Assembly (NCBI GenBank): GCA_026826555.1
Contig: JAKSZT010053836.1
Location: forward strand, 6,923,084 to 6,987,083
Source of the DNA: Tolypeutes matacus
Taxonomy: Eukaryota; Chordata; Mammalia; Cingulata; Chlamyphoridae
Length of the DNA stretch: 64,000 bases
Reading direction: 5' to 3'
Shown here: one piece after another, positions 34,170-44,568 of the stretch
Position numbering within the stretch: the stretch's first letter is position 1
Layout: the number at the start of each line of letters is the position of its first letter
Program-made: the position numbers and the translations under genes
The notes under the pieces: model-generated
What the model was told of the DNA's origin: nothing
Databases searched by the model: none
Seen by the model: the letters and a program-made list of their open reading frames with translations, nothing else

Positions 34170-34572
34170 CTCTGTCAGGGTTCTATCAGAGAAGCAGAAG
34201 GAGTAGGAATTATATCTTAAGGCGTTTATTATAAGGAATCAGCTTATGCAGTTTTGGGGGCTGGCTAATCAAGCCCCAAATCTGTAAGGTGGGCTATTGG
34301 GGAGAGTGGGCGGGAACTCTCAGATATGGGCTGGACCTGCTGTGGCAGGTAGAATATCTTCTTCTTCAGGGAAGTCTCAACTCTGCTGTTAAGGTCTTCC
34401 AACTGATTGAATCAGGTCCACCCAGTTTGACCACAATGATCTCCCTTAATTAAAGTCAACTGATAATGGATTTTAATCACATCTATAAAATACCTTCACA
34501 GCAACATCTAGATTAGAGTTTGATTGAATCAAACTTGTGTCAAGCCAGATTGACACATCAAAAGACCATCAC
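34170..34572 (-). mobile_element. MLT2-like ERVL LTR
   Basis: The + strand is the complement of an abundant mammalian LTR: TCAGGGTTCTATCAGAGAAG near the start, AACTGATTGAATCAGGTCCA in the middle, and GACACATCAAAAGACCATCA at the end. The same family occurs on the + strand at 40.2 kb. The name MLT2 is from memory of the general pattern. Confidence 0.6.
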
Positions 34573-34983
34573 AGGGAAGCAGATGTGGCTCAAGCAGTTG
34601 GGCACCTGCATACCACATGGAAGGTCCCCGGCTCAGTTCCTGGTGCCTCCGAAGGAAGATGAGCAAGACAGTAAGCTGACGCAACAGGCTGGCATGGCGA
34701 GCTGACATAACAAGATGATGCAACGAGATAATGCAACGAGGAAACACAATGAGAGACACAACAAGCAGGGAGCAGAGGTGGCTCAAGCGACTGGGCATCT
34801 CCCTCCCACATGGGAGGTTCCCAGTGCCTCTTAAAAAAAAGAAGACGAGCAGACACAGAGAGCACACAATGAACAGACACAGAGAGCAGAAAGCGAGTGC
34901 AAACAATGAAGGCAGGGGGGGAATAAATAAATTAAATAAATCCTTTTTTTTTTAAAGCCAATCTTTATTTGAAAAAAAAAAAA
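34573..34983 (+). mobile_element. Dimeric tRNA-derived SINE (DAS-like)
   Basis: Two tRNA-like heads (GGGAAGCAGATGTGGCTCAA at 34574 and GGGAGCAGAGGTGGCTCAAG at about 34769) are joined by a linker with repeated ACGAGATAATGCAACGAG-like units and followed by ACACAGAGAGCA units and an A-rich end. AAAAGACCA on both sides suggests a target duplication. Confidence 0.8.
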
Positions 34984-35514
34984 AAAAGACCAACTTAGAC
35001 ATCATGAAAATATCCTGTTCCTCAAATTTTCTCCCTTAGGTATCTATCAGTACTTCTTGGCCCAACCCATCTTTACTTCAATAATTGCAAAGTGGCAATT
35101 TTTCCAACATCATCAGTTCCTCAACATTTATCTCTTGGCATTCTACTATGTGGAAGAAACTTCCTTCTCTCCCATTTATCTATCACCTATTTATGTCTCT
35201 ATCATCTATTATCAATATGGCATATTCCTGCTTTAGTCAATGAGTTACAATCCATTACTGTCCTTATTTATTTTGTTGCTCCAATTTCCCATTGTCCTAG
35301 ATTTAGCCAGTGAGAGGGCCTCTTTAAGCTGGCTCCAGGATCCTTTTGATAATGCTCATCATTTTTCTTTAATTTGAGCACTTTCTTATTTTCTGACGCC
35401 ATAAGCAGTTCCAAGTTCATTTTGTACCTTCCTTGCCCCAGCCCAGAGTCAGCCATTTCTTTGAGAAGCACCAGCTCTTTTTAGGGGAGAATATGACATT
35501 TAAAAACTGTGATT

Positions 35515-35608
35515 AAGGTGCTAGGTATGCTTATTGTTTTTTTGTGGGGTTTTTTGTTTGTTTGTTTTTGTTTTGTGTTTTTGTTTTGTTTTTTTTTTTT
35601 TTTTTTTG
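35515..35608. repeat. T-rich low-complexity stretch
   Basis: GTTTT/GTTTG units followed by a T-run; it probably includes the A-tail of an antisense retroposon. Confidence 0.7.
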
Positions 35609-35627
35609 CTTATTTTTAATAAGGCCA

Positions 35628-35822
35628 AGGTTTCTCAGTCTCAACACTATTGACATTTTGGGCTGGTATATCTGTCATGGGTGTCTGTTGCTGGCTTCCA
35701 TCCACTAGATGTCAGTAGCAACCCCCACTCCCCCAGTTGCAATAATCAAAAATGTCTCCAGATTTTGCTAAATGTCCCAAGGGGTGCACAAAACCCCCAG
35801 TTGAGAACCACTGCTGTAGGCC
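35628..35822 (-). mobile_element. MER5A-type hAT DNA transposon
   Basis: The complement of MER5A: ACACTATTGACATTTTGGGC, CATCCACTAGATGTCAGTAG, AATGTCCCAAGGGG and GTTGAGAACCACTG at the terminal repeat. Confidence 0.85.
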
Positions 35823-36240
35823 ATTTGTGGTGGGCACTGTGCTGCACAGCTCAGATTCCTCTGCAGAAACGAAGGGCTTATTCCCTCAGATGCTGGGAGT
35901 CTTGTCGGCAGGCAGGCCTCAGCTCTCAGCCCCTTTGGTGCTTGAGTCAGCTGGAGACCACCTTGCCCAACATCATAGACCCTTCTCAGGGTGGCCTGCA
36001 TGCAATGTCTGCTCCACGCAGGCTTGGAAAGAGCCAGCCCCTTCACCCCAAGGCAGGACAATTCTGAAGGTTCATCCCATCTTTGGAGTTCACTGTGGGC
36101 TTGGCTGAGGTCTCTGTTGAGACTGCATCACAGCTCAACTTCTCCTCCTGCCCAGTCCTGCTTCCTTCTCTTCCCTTCTACAGGGGAAGCAAACTTCCTG
36201 CATGCTAATTTCTGTCTCAGAATCTGGTCCTAGAGGACTT
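35823..36240. mobile_element. Possible ancient LTR fragment
   Basis: GCAAACTTCCTGCATGCTAA, TTTCTGTCTCAGAATCTGG and the upstream GCCAGCCCCTTCACCCCAAG resemble an old ERVL-type LTR. Several overlapping frames of up to 128 codons are open here on both strands and are not regarded as genes. Confidence 0.35.
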
Positions 36241-36289
36241 AAGCAATACCGTGACACCCTTTTTGTGGACAGAACTGGGGGTAGGTAAT

Positions 36290-36310
36290 ACACACACACA
36301 CACACACACA
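36290..36310. repeat. CA dinucleotide microsatellite
   Basis: About ten CA units. Confidence 0.9.
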
Positions 36311-36339
36311 GAACATGAGTTTTCACTCATGTTATATAG

Positions 36340-36600
36340 GTGGTATATGGAGTGTGTTACTACAGTAAAAAATTTTTTTTTAAATTAGGAGTGTACAACA
36401 CAAACAGTGAACTCTATTGTAAATGATGAACTATAGCTAATAGTACAATTATAAAAACGTTCTTTCAGAAATTGCTACAAATGTACCATGTTAATGTAAA
36501 GTGTTAATAATAGAGTGGTATATGGGTGTATTGAATTTTGTGTATGAGTTTTCTGGAAACATGTATCTTCTCTAATAAAAAAATTTGTTTGCAGTTCTTT
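36340..36600 (+). mobile_element. L1 3' end fragment
   Basis: GATGAACTATAGCTAATAGT, AATTGCTACAAATGTACC, GAGTGGTATATGGG and a final TCTCTAATAAAAAAATT match the end of a mammalian L1 3' UTR on the + strand. Strongly 5'-truncated. Confidence 0.6.
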
Positions 36601-36764
36601 TAAATCCTACAATTAAAATACATAGCCAAAATATTGTGTTGAAAAATTATTTGGATCCATTTCCCTCCACCCTCTTCCATACACCATGATTATGTTATTC
36701 CTTTGAAATACAGTTGGGCTCATTTGTTTCTATTTGCATTCAGTTTTAAGTTTTTCCTTAGTCT

Positions 36765-39700
36765 TTCTCTTTTTTTGCTTTTAATATATATTTTTTATTA
36801 GAGTAGTTGTGAACTTACAAAACAATCATGCATAATGTGCAGAATTCCCGTACATCACCCCTCCACCAACACCTCACATTATTGTAGAATATTTGTTACA
36901 GATTATGAAAGAACATGATCAGTCTATTACTACTAACTATCGTCTATAGAATACATTTGGTATATTTTTTCCATAACCCCCTATTACTAACACTATGTAT
37001 TAGTATTGTACATTTGTTAGAGTTCATGAGAGTACCTTCTCATATTTGTACTGTTAACTACAGACCATCTTCCACCACGTGGTTCACTGTTATAAAGTCC
37101 CATGCCTTGTACAATCTATCCAAAGTGTACACTCAGTGGGTCTCACTTTCATCAAAGAGTTGTGCAGTCATTATCTCAGCAAATTTTTGAACGTTTTTCT
37201 TTGTCCAAAAGAGAAAAATCCCATACCATCTATTATTGACCCCAAGAGTTAATATAGGAACTTCTTTGATATTGATGCAAGAATATTACAATATTGCTGC
37301 TAACTGTAGCCCATAAGTTACATTAATTATATTTGCCCATGCATCACCACATTCTTACCATCTTGTAATAGTGACATACATTTGTTCTAGTCCATAGAAA
37401 AACATTCTTATATTTGTACTATTAACCACGGTCCTCTTCTACCTCTAGGTTCACTGTGTTTTTCAGTCCCTAGATTATTCTCTAGCTTTCTTTCATTTGA
37501 TGTTTACATCCCTAGACTACCCCTTTCAGCCTCAATCCCATTTATAAACTAGCTGTGTTAGTTATACTCACTATAATGTGTTACCATCAACTCTATCCAT
37601 TTCCACACTTTTACAGTCAAACTAATTAAAAATGCTACATACATTAAGCATCAGTACCCCTTCTCAGTCCTCATCCTTTCTCCTAGTAACCTATACTCTA
37701 GGTTTTAACTCTTTGTGTTTATTATTTGTATGTTGTTCATGTCAGTGAGACCATGCAATATTTGTCCTTTTGTGTCTGGCTTATTTCACTTACCATAATG
37801 TCTTCAAGATTCACCCATGTTATCGTGTGTCCCAATTTCATTTCTTCTTACAGCAACATAATATTCCATCATATGTATATACCACATTTTGTTTATCCAT
37901 TCATCAGTTGATGGGCATTTGGGTTGTTTCCATCTTTTGACAATCGTGAATAATGCTGCTGTGAACAACACTGTGCAAATGTCTGTTTGCATCACTGCTT
38001 TCAGTTCTTCTGGATATATTCCTGGTTGAGGGATTGCCAGATCATACAGCAGTTCTATATTTAGCTTCTCAAAGAACCACCAAACTCTCTTCCACAGAGG
38101 CTGCACCATTCTACATTCCCACCAATAGTGAAGGAGTATTCCTATTTCTCCACATCCTCTCCAGCACTTATTTTTTCTGTTTTTCAAATAATGGCCATTC
38201 TATATTGTAGAAATGTCTATTTAAGTCTTTTGCTCATTTTTAATTGGATTGCTTGCTCTTTTATTGTTGAGTTATATGGCATGGAAATCAAACCCTTATC
38301 AGATATGTGGTTTCCAAATATTTTCTCCCATTTAGTGGGCTGCCTTTTTACCTTCTTGACAAAGTCCTTTGAATCACAGAAGTATTTAAGTTTGAGGAGG
38401 TCCCTTTTTCCATGTTTTCTTTTGTTTGCTCCTGATTTCAGCTTAAGGCTTAAGAAACTACCACCTACCACCAGGTCTTGAAGATGTTTACCTACATTTT
38501 CTTGTAGGATTTTTATGGTTCCAGCTTTTATATTTAGGCCTTTGATCCATTTTGAGTTAATTTTTTAATAAGGTGTGAGATAGAGGTTCTCTTTCTTTCT
38601 TTTAGATATGGATATACAGTTCTCCCAGCACCATTTGTTGAATAGATTGTTCTGCCCCAGCTGGGTGGACTTGACAGCTTTGTCAAAAATCACTTGACCG
38701 TAGATGTGAGGGTCTGTTTCTGAACCATCAGTTTGGTTCCATTGGTCTGTATGTCTATCCGTATGCCAGTACCATGCTGTTTTTTACCACTGCAACTAGA
38801 TAATATGATTCTAAGTCCGAAAGTGAGAGTCTGCCAACTTTGTTCTTAATTTTTAAGATGTTTCTGGCTTTTGGGGCCCCTTTATCCTTCCAAATAAATT
38901 TGATAATTGGGCTTTCCATTTTTTAAAAAAGGCTGTTTAGAATTTTTATCAGAATTGCATTGAATCTTTATATCAATTTGGGTAGAATTGACATCTTAAC
39001 AATACTTTGTCTTGCAATCCATGAACACAGAGTGTTCTTCCATTTATTTAGGTCTTTTAAATTTTATTTTAGCAATGCATTGTAGTTTTCTGAATACAGG
39101 CCCTTTATGTCTTTTGTTATGTTTATTCCTAACTATTTGATTCTTTTAGTTGTTAATGTAAATGGAATTTTTTTCCTGACTTTGTCCTCAAATTGTTCAT
39201 TACTAGTACATAGAAACATTACTGATTTTTGCATATTAATCTTGTATCCTGACACCCCGATGAACTTGTTTATGAGCTCTAGTAGCTTTGTTGTCAATTT
39301 TTCGGGACTTTCTAGATATGAGACCATTTTGTCTGAGAATAAATCTTACTTCTTCCTTTCCAACTTGGGAGCTGTTTATTTCATTTTCTTGCTTGATTGC
39401 TCTAGCTAGAACCTCTAGCATTATATTGAACAGTGCCTTGTTCCCAATCTCAGTGGGAAAGCTTTTGGTTTTTCACCATTGAGAACAATGTTATCTGTGG
39501 ATTTTTCATATATGCCCTTTATCATGTTGAGAAAATCTCTTTCAATTCCTATCATTTAGGGTGTTTTTATCAAGAAAGGATGTTGGACTTTGTCAAATGC
39601 TTATTCTCCATCAATCAAGATAATCTTGTGATTTTTTCTTCTTTGATTTATTAATGTGGTATGTTATGCTGATTGATTTCTTATGTTGAACTACCCTTCC

Positions 39701-39790
39701 ATGTCTGGTATAAAACTCACTTGATCATGATGAATATTTTTTTTAATGTGTTGTTCCCAGCCTTTCTTGATTTAGATTAATTTTTTAAAA
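36765..39790 (-). mobile_element. Large 5'-truncated L1, antisense
   Basis: About 3 kb of L1 in reverse: the 3' UTR at 36765-37750 with a repeated internal motif, then the ORF2 C-terminal region and part of the reverse transcriptase thumb region up to about 39790. It lacks ORF1 and the endonuclease. Frames are broken by stops and shifts. Confidence 0.9.
37804..39330 (-). pseudogene. L1 ORF2 C-terminal remnant
   Basis: The - strand encodes the ORF2 end in pieces. At 37804-38187 the frame reads NKCWRGCGEIGILLHYWWEC and later ALFTIVKRWKQPKCPSTDEW. At 38217-38471 it reads DLLKLKYFCDSKDFVKKVKR, and at 39133-39327 LLELINKFIGVSGYKINMQK. The order matches L1 ORF2p downstream of the reverse transcriptase core. 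The frame is interrupted, so no protein is expected. Confidence 0.85.
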
Positions 39791-40239
39791 TATGTAGAAT
39801 ATTTACATGCTTGTCCATAGACTTTATCTTATGCTTCTTTGGGAGGCTACTACAGCTAGCAAACTGGATGATTCATAATATGCAGTAGTAGTGGTTTGTT
39901 AATTGACTAATTATTGAACAGATCATTGGAAAATGTGTATAACAGTCAGAGATATCCATTATCAGAAGGGATCTCACAGTGAACCTCCAGAGGTTCTGTA
40001 AGTTCATTCATTTAATGTCCTGTCATGAGAGAGTCTGATGTGTCCAATAAGCTTCAAGTTAACCAAGGACTTCCAACTGAATGGCAGCCCTATGATACCC
40101 AAACAAAAGGCACACTATGTGGGATGCCACACAATGGTACTCCGAGAAACTTGTGCAGGAGCTTTGTCCCTGATGTAGTTGTAGCTGTTGAAAGATTTTT
40201 AAAAGCAGTACTTGTACAATAAAATAAAGCACCTCAGAC
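39791..40239. other. Intergenic DNA, nothing recognised
   Basis: AT-rich single-copy sequence. Confidence 0.5.
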
Positions 40240-40642
40240 GGCTGCTGTGAAGGTTAATTTCATGTGTCTACTCGGCTATGGTGTCTAATTGTTTGGTCAA
40301 GCTAGTGCTGGCCTGATTGACATTATGAGGGTATTTCATAGTTGGATTAGCATCTATAGTCAATTGATTGCATCTATGACTGGTTGCATCTACAACCAAC
40401 AATCAGTTGGCAGTCTTAAAGCTAGAACTGAGTATTTCAGAAGTCAGAAAGAAGCATCCCTGCCTCCACTTCAGTCATTCCCCACTCCTCCTGGGGCATT
40501 CAACATCACCTTCATCAGTTTCCCACTTAAAGTCTGCCCTTTGGAATTCAGGCTTGCCAAGCCCCATAGTCATGCAACCAATTCCTATAATAATTCTCTC
40601 TATATATAAGTTCTATTTCTTTGAAGAACCTGACTAACAGAG
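40240..40642 (+). mobile_element. MLT2-like ERVL LTR
   Basis: GTGAAGGTTAATTTCATGTG at the start, TTCAGGCTTGCCAAGCCCC, then ATTCTCTCTATATATAAG and a GAAGAACCTGACTAACAGAG end. Same family as the antisense copy at 34.2 kb. Confidence 0.65.
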
Positions 40643-41714
40643 CTGTGTTCCTTCTGCTGCAGGAAAGAAGAAAATGTTAGCCTTCCTTAAAGATCAGGAC
40701 ACAGGTCAGTACATGCTGCATTTCTTAAGCAAATAGGGCATCCATTTTTGAGAAACCTGGCAACTGAAACGCACCAAGTTGGCCTCTCCATGGCAAAGTG
40801 ATAAGAATGGTAGAATTCATTAAACAAGTCATTCTGAGAAAAAGAACCCTAGTTAAGACAGAGTCACTCCCACTCAGCATGGTTTCATGCTGGAGTTATT
40901 TTCAAATTGTATTTATCAAATTATCTTTTCAAGTTATATTTATCATTCATTTTAAATTTAATCATTAACACATTATTTAAAAAATCAACTGCAACATGCA
41001 AACCCAGGGCCAAAAGGCAACTCTTTTTGAGAGTTACCAAGGATACTACCTTGAAATTACAAAGTTCTTCCCTCCCTCCCTCATCCCCCAAGAAACTCAG
41101 GTGCAGATCCGTATGTTCAGCCTGGGTTTTTCTCCCCTCTCCAGGGGAAGGGAGGAGCAGAAACGTGTACAAGTTCACTGGTGGTATCTCAGAACTGTGC
41201 TTGGCCAAGTGCCTCATTCCAGCACTGCTCGGTGCATTGTGCTATTCAGCAGGGATGGATCCCAAGGCGGGAGCTTAGCCTTGGAGAACAGGAGCTACTA
41301 CATCACGAACCCTTCTGGTAGTTTGGCTGGAACACAGGCTTTTCACCAAAGCCCTCAAACGTCTCACTGGAGAAGGAAATGTAGGGAGGGAAATGGGTAG
41401 ACTTCTCTCTTTTGAATGTTGAAAAACATTTCTGACCTCCTAATACAATTGGAGGGGAAAACAGGACTCATCAGCAACCTCATTTCTTCCCAACATCTGG
41501 TGATAGAAGACAAGACCTCCAATCTAAAGATAAACTAGAGTCACAGGGGGATTAAATGCCTAAACTCAAATCACTGCATGAGCACTAGATCTAATTTTCA
41601 TTCCCTTATTCTGTACCACCTTAAATAAAAGCTATAGGAAGATCCATTTATCAATCACATCTTATGTGTAGGCCAAGGTGCTAGATGCAATATAACAAGA
41701 AGCAATGGACATGG
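40643..41714. other. Intergenic DNA, no gene seen
   Basis: Single-copy sequence. Frames of 123-134 codons at 40907-41400 overlap one another in different phases and show no domain. Confidence 0.5.
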
Positions 41715-42145
41715 CATATCAGTCATAGATTGCCACATAATAAACGACTCCAAAATACAGCGGCTTCAAACGACCACCAATTTATTTGCTTGGGATTCTG
41801 TGGGTCAGCAGTTTGAAGTTGGCTTACCTAGTGGTCCTTCCGCTGGTCTTGCCTGGAGTCGCACCTGCTGCCGACGTCATCTATTTGGGAGTCTAGCAGG
41901 AGCTGGGTGATCTGACATGGTTTCCCGCTCATGTCTGGCCGTGGTGCCAGCTGTCAACTGGGCTATGTGTCTCCAGCAGGCCAGCCTGGGTTTCTTCACA
42001 CGGAAGCAGCGTTACCAAAGGACAAGCCCCAATGCACACCTGCTTTTCAAGCCCTTCCTTGAATCATGCTGGCCGGTGCCTCGTTGGACAAAGTGGTCAT
42101 GTGGCCAAACTCATGGGAGGCAACGACCCAGGGCATGGCTAGCAG
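41715..42145 (-). mobile_element. MLT1-type (MaLR) LTR
   Basis: The complement of MLT1: ATTCTGTGGGTCAGCAGTTT, GGTCCTTCCGCTGGTCTTGC, CTCATGTCTGGCCGTGGTGC and CAGCCTGGGTTTCTTCACAC in order. Confidence 0.75.
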
Positions 42146-42439
42146 AGGGTTGAATTCACTGGGGGTAATTGACGGGAGAGCCTATCTCACATGGTCTTGT
42201 CAGGAGCTAAGCTCTATGCAGTCAAATGAGAACCACAGACAGGGTTGCATGGGCTTTTAGGGACTCCTCACCAGTCTAAGTCCTACTTCCTGCACCATCT
42301 GCGCTCCCCATCAAGCTTTGGTAACCTGGAGGTTCTCAAAGACTTAATGACCTACTTTCCTAGCCTCTTGGTCTCTGAGCCTACTACCCATTGTGTTCCC
42401 AGCCAGCAGCCCTTTTGTATTTGCTCTTGTTTGTTTTTG
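42146..42439. other. Intergenic DNA, nothing recognised
   Basis: Short single-copy stretch before the L1. Confidence 0.45.
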
Positions 42440-43082
42440 TTTTTGTTTTTGTTTTTTAACTTTATTTTGTACATTTAATAATTGAAAACATAAACAATTA
42501 AAAACTAAAAAGTAAACACAGATGAATAAATATTACATTTCTCAATTAAATGTAATGGATACATGTAAATTTTGTTTGTTTGTTTTTTGTTTTTTGTGTG
42601 TGTGTGAATCAAACAATATTTTACACAATATATTTGATTCATAGTAACGCATTCATACAGTATTTGTCCTTTTGTGTCTGGCTTGCTTCACTCAACATAA
42701 TGTCCTCCAGGTTCATCCATGTTGCCATATACTTTATGACTTCATTTCTTCTTACAGCTGCATAATATTCCATCGTGTGAATAGACCACAGTTTGTTTAT
42801 CCATTCATCTGTTGATGGACACCTGGGTTGTTTCCAACTTTTGGCAATGGTGAATAATGTGGCTATGAACATCCATGTGCAGATGTCTGTTCGTGTCACT
42901 GCTCTCAGTTCTTCTGGGTATATACCCAGTAGTGGTATTGCAGGGTCACGTGGCAAGTCTATATTCAACTTCATTAGGAACTGCCAAACAGTCCTCCATA
43001 GTGGTTGTACCATCCTGCATTCCCACTAACAGTGAAGAAGTGTTCCTATCTCTCCACATCCTCTCCAACACTTGTAGTTCTC

Positions 43083-43280
43083 TTTTTTTTTTTTTTTTTT
43101 TTTAAAGATTTTTTAAAATTTATTTATTCATTTATCCCCCCCTTGCTGCTTGTGCTCGCTGGGTCAGCTAACCATGCCGTGCGGGCAGTCTTGCCTTCAC
43201 CAGGAGGCCCCAGGAACCGAACCCGGGGCCTCCCATATGGTAAACGGGAGCCCTACTGATTGAGCCACAGCCGCTTCCCC
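43083..43280 (-). mobile_element. tRNA-derived SINE (DAS-like) nested in L1
   Basis: The - strand reads GGGGAAGCGGCTGTGGCTCA and a B-box-like GGGTTCGGTTCC, then a GC-rich body, AAATGAATAAATAAAT and a 20-base A-tail. L1 ORF2 sequence resumes on both sides. Confidence 0.88.
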
Positions 43281-44492
43281 TCTCTGTCTTTTTAATAGTG
43301 GCCATTCTGATAGGTGTGAAATGATATCTCATTGTAGTTTTGATTTGCATTTCCCTAATCATGAGTGATGTTGAGCATTTCTTCATGTGTTTTTTTGCCA
43401 TTTGTATTTCTTCTTCGGAGAAATGTCTATTCAAGTCTTTGGCCCATTTTTTAATTGGGTCATTTGTCTTTTTATTGTTGAGTTGTAACATCTCTTTATA
43501 TATCCTGGATATTAAACCCTTATCAGATATGTGATTTCCAAATATTTTTTCCCATTGAGTTGGCTGCCTTTTCACCCTTCTGACAAAGTCCTGTGAGGTG
43601 CAAAAGTTTTTGATTTTGAGGAGGTCCCATTTATCTACTTTTTCTTTTGTTGCACGTGCTTTGGGTGTGAGGTCCAAGAAACCACCACCTACTATAAGGT
43701 CTTGAAGATGTTTCCCTACATTTTCTTCCAGTAGTTTTATGGTCCTGGCTTTTATATTTAGATCTTTGATACATTTTGAGTTGATTCTTGTATAGGGGGT
43801 GAGATAGGGGTCCTCTTTCATTCTTTTGGTTATAGATATCCAGTTCTCCCAACACCAGTTGTTGAAGAGACTGTTTTTTCCCATCAGCGTGGGCTTGGTA
43901 GGTTTGTCAAAAAACAGTTGACTGTATAGGTGAGGGTTTATTTCTGGATTCTCAATTCTATTCACTGATCGATATGTCTATCTTTATGCCAGTACCATGC
44001 TGTTTTGACCACTGTAGCTTTGTAATATGTTTCAAGGTCAGGCAGTGAAATTCCTCTCACATTGCTCTTCTTTTTTAGAATGCTTTTGGCTATTCGGGTG
44101 CACTTACCCTTCCAGACGAATTTGGTAATTGCCTTCTCTAATTCTGTAAAGTAAGCTGTTGGGATTTTGATTGGTATTACATTGAATCTATAAATCAGTT
44201 TGGGCAAGATTGACATCTTCACGATATTTATTCTTCCAATCCATGAACACAGAATGTCTTTCCATTTGTTTAGGTCTTTTTAAATTTCTTTTAGCATTGT
44301 TTTATAGTTTTCTGCATATAGGTTCTGTACTTCCTTGGTTAAATTAACTCCTAGGTATTTGAGTCTTTTTGTTGCTATTGAAAATGGAATTTTCCTCCTG
44401 ATTTCCTCCTCAGATTGTTCAGTACTAGTGTACAAAAACATTACTGATTTTTGTGTGTTGATCTTATATCCTGCCACTTTGCTGAACTTGTT
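43281..44492 (-). pseudogene. L1 ORF2 remnant, mostly open
   Basis: ORF2p is readable in three blocks: [20 protein letters not shown] (44280-44492), [20 protein letters not shown] (43962-44222) and [20 protein letters not shown] (43281-43965). A stop follows LLKEI-equivalent sequence near 44280, and a one-base loss near 43964 shifts the frame at the DQW/NRIE junction. The last block then runs into the nested SINE. The reverse transcriptase active site is absent, so the copy is dead. Confidence 0.85.
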
Positions 44493-44553
44493 TTTGTTTT
44501 GTTTTGTTTTAACTAGCTTAGAAATATAGAAAAAATAAAATATGTACCTGGTT

Positions 44554-44568
44554 AAAAAAAAAAAAAAA
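44554..44568 (+). repeat. A-run with upstream AATAAA
   Basis: AATAAA at 44534-44539 precedes a 15-base A-run by 14 bases, opposite in direction to the adjacent L1. It may be the end of a separate small retroposed RNA. Confidence 0.45.

Larger units (their letters stand above)
42440..44492 (-). mobile_element. 5'-truncated L1 carrying a nested SINE
   Basis: Antisense L1 with its 3' UTR at about 42440-42640 and ORF2 sequence up to about 44492, where similarity stops at the GYKINTQK region. A DAS-like SINE (43083-43280) sits inside it. This copy is less diverged than the L1s at 36.8 and 53.6 kb. Confidence 0.9.

Noticed and set aside
35681..36233. Overlapping frames of 80-128 codons
   Set aside because: They overlap in several phases across a MER5A copy and an LTR-like repeat, which argues against a gene.
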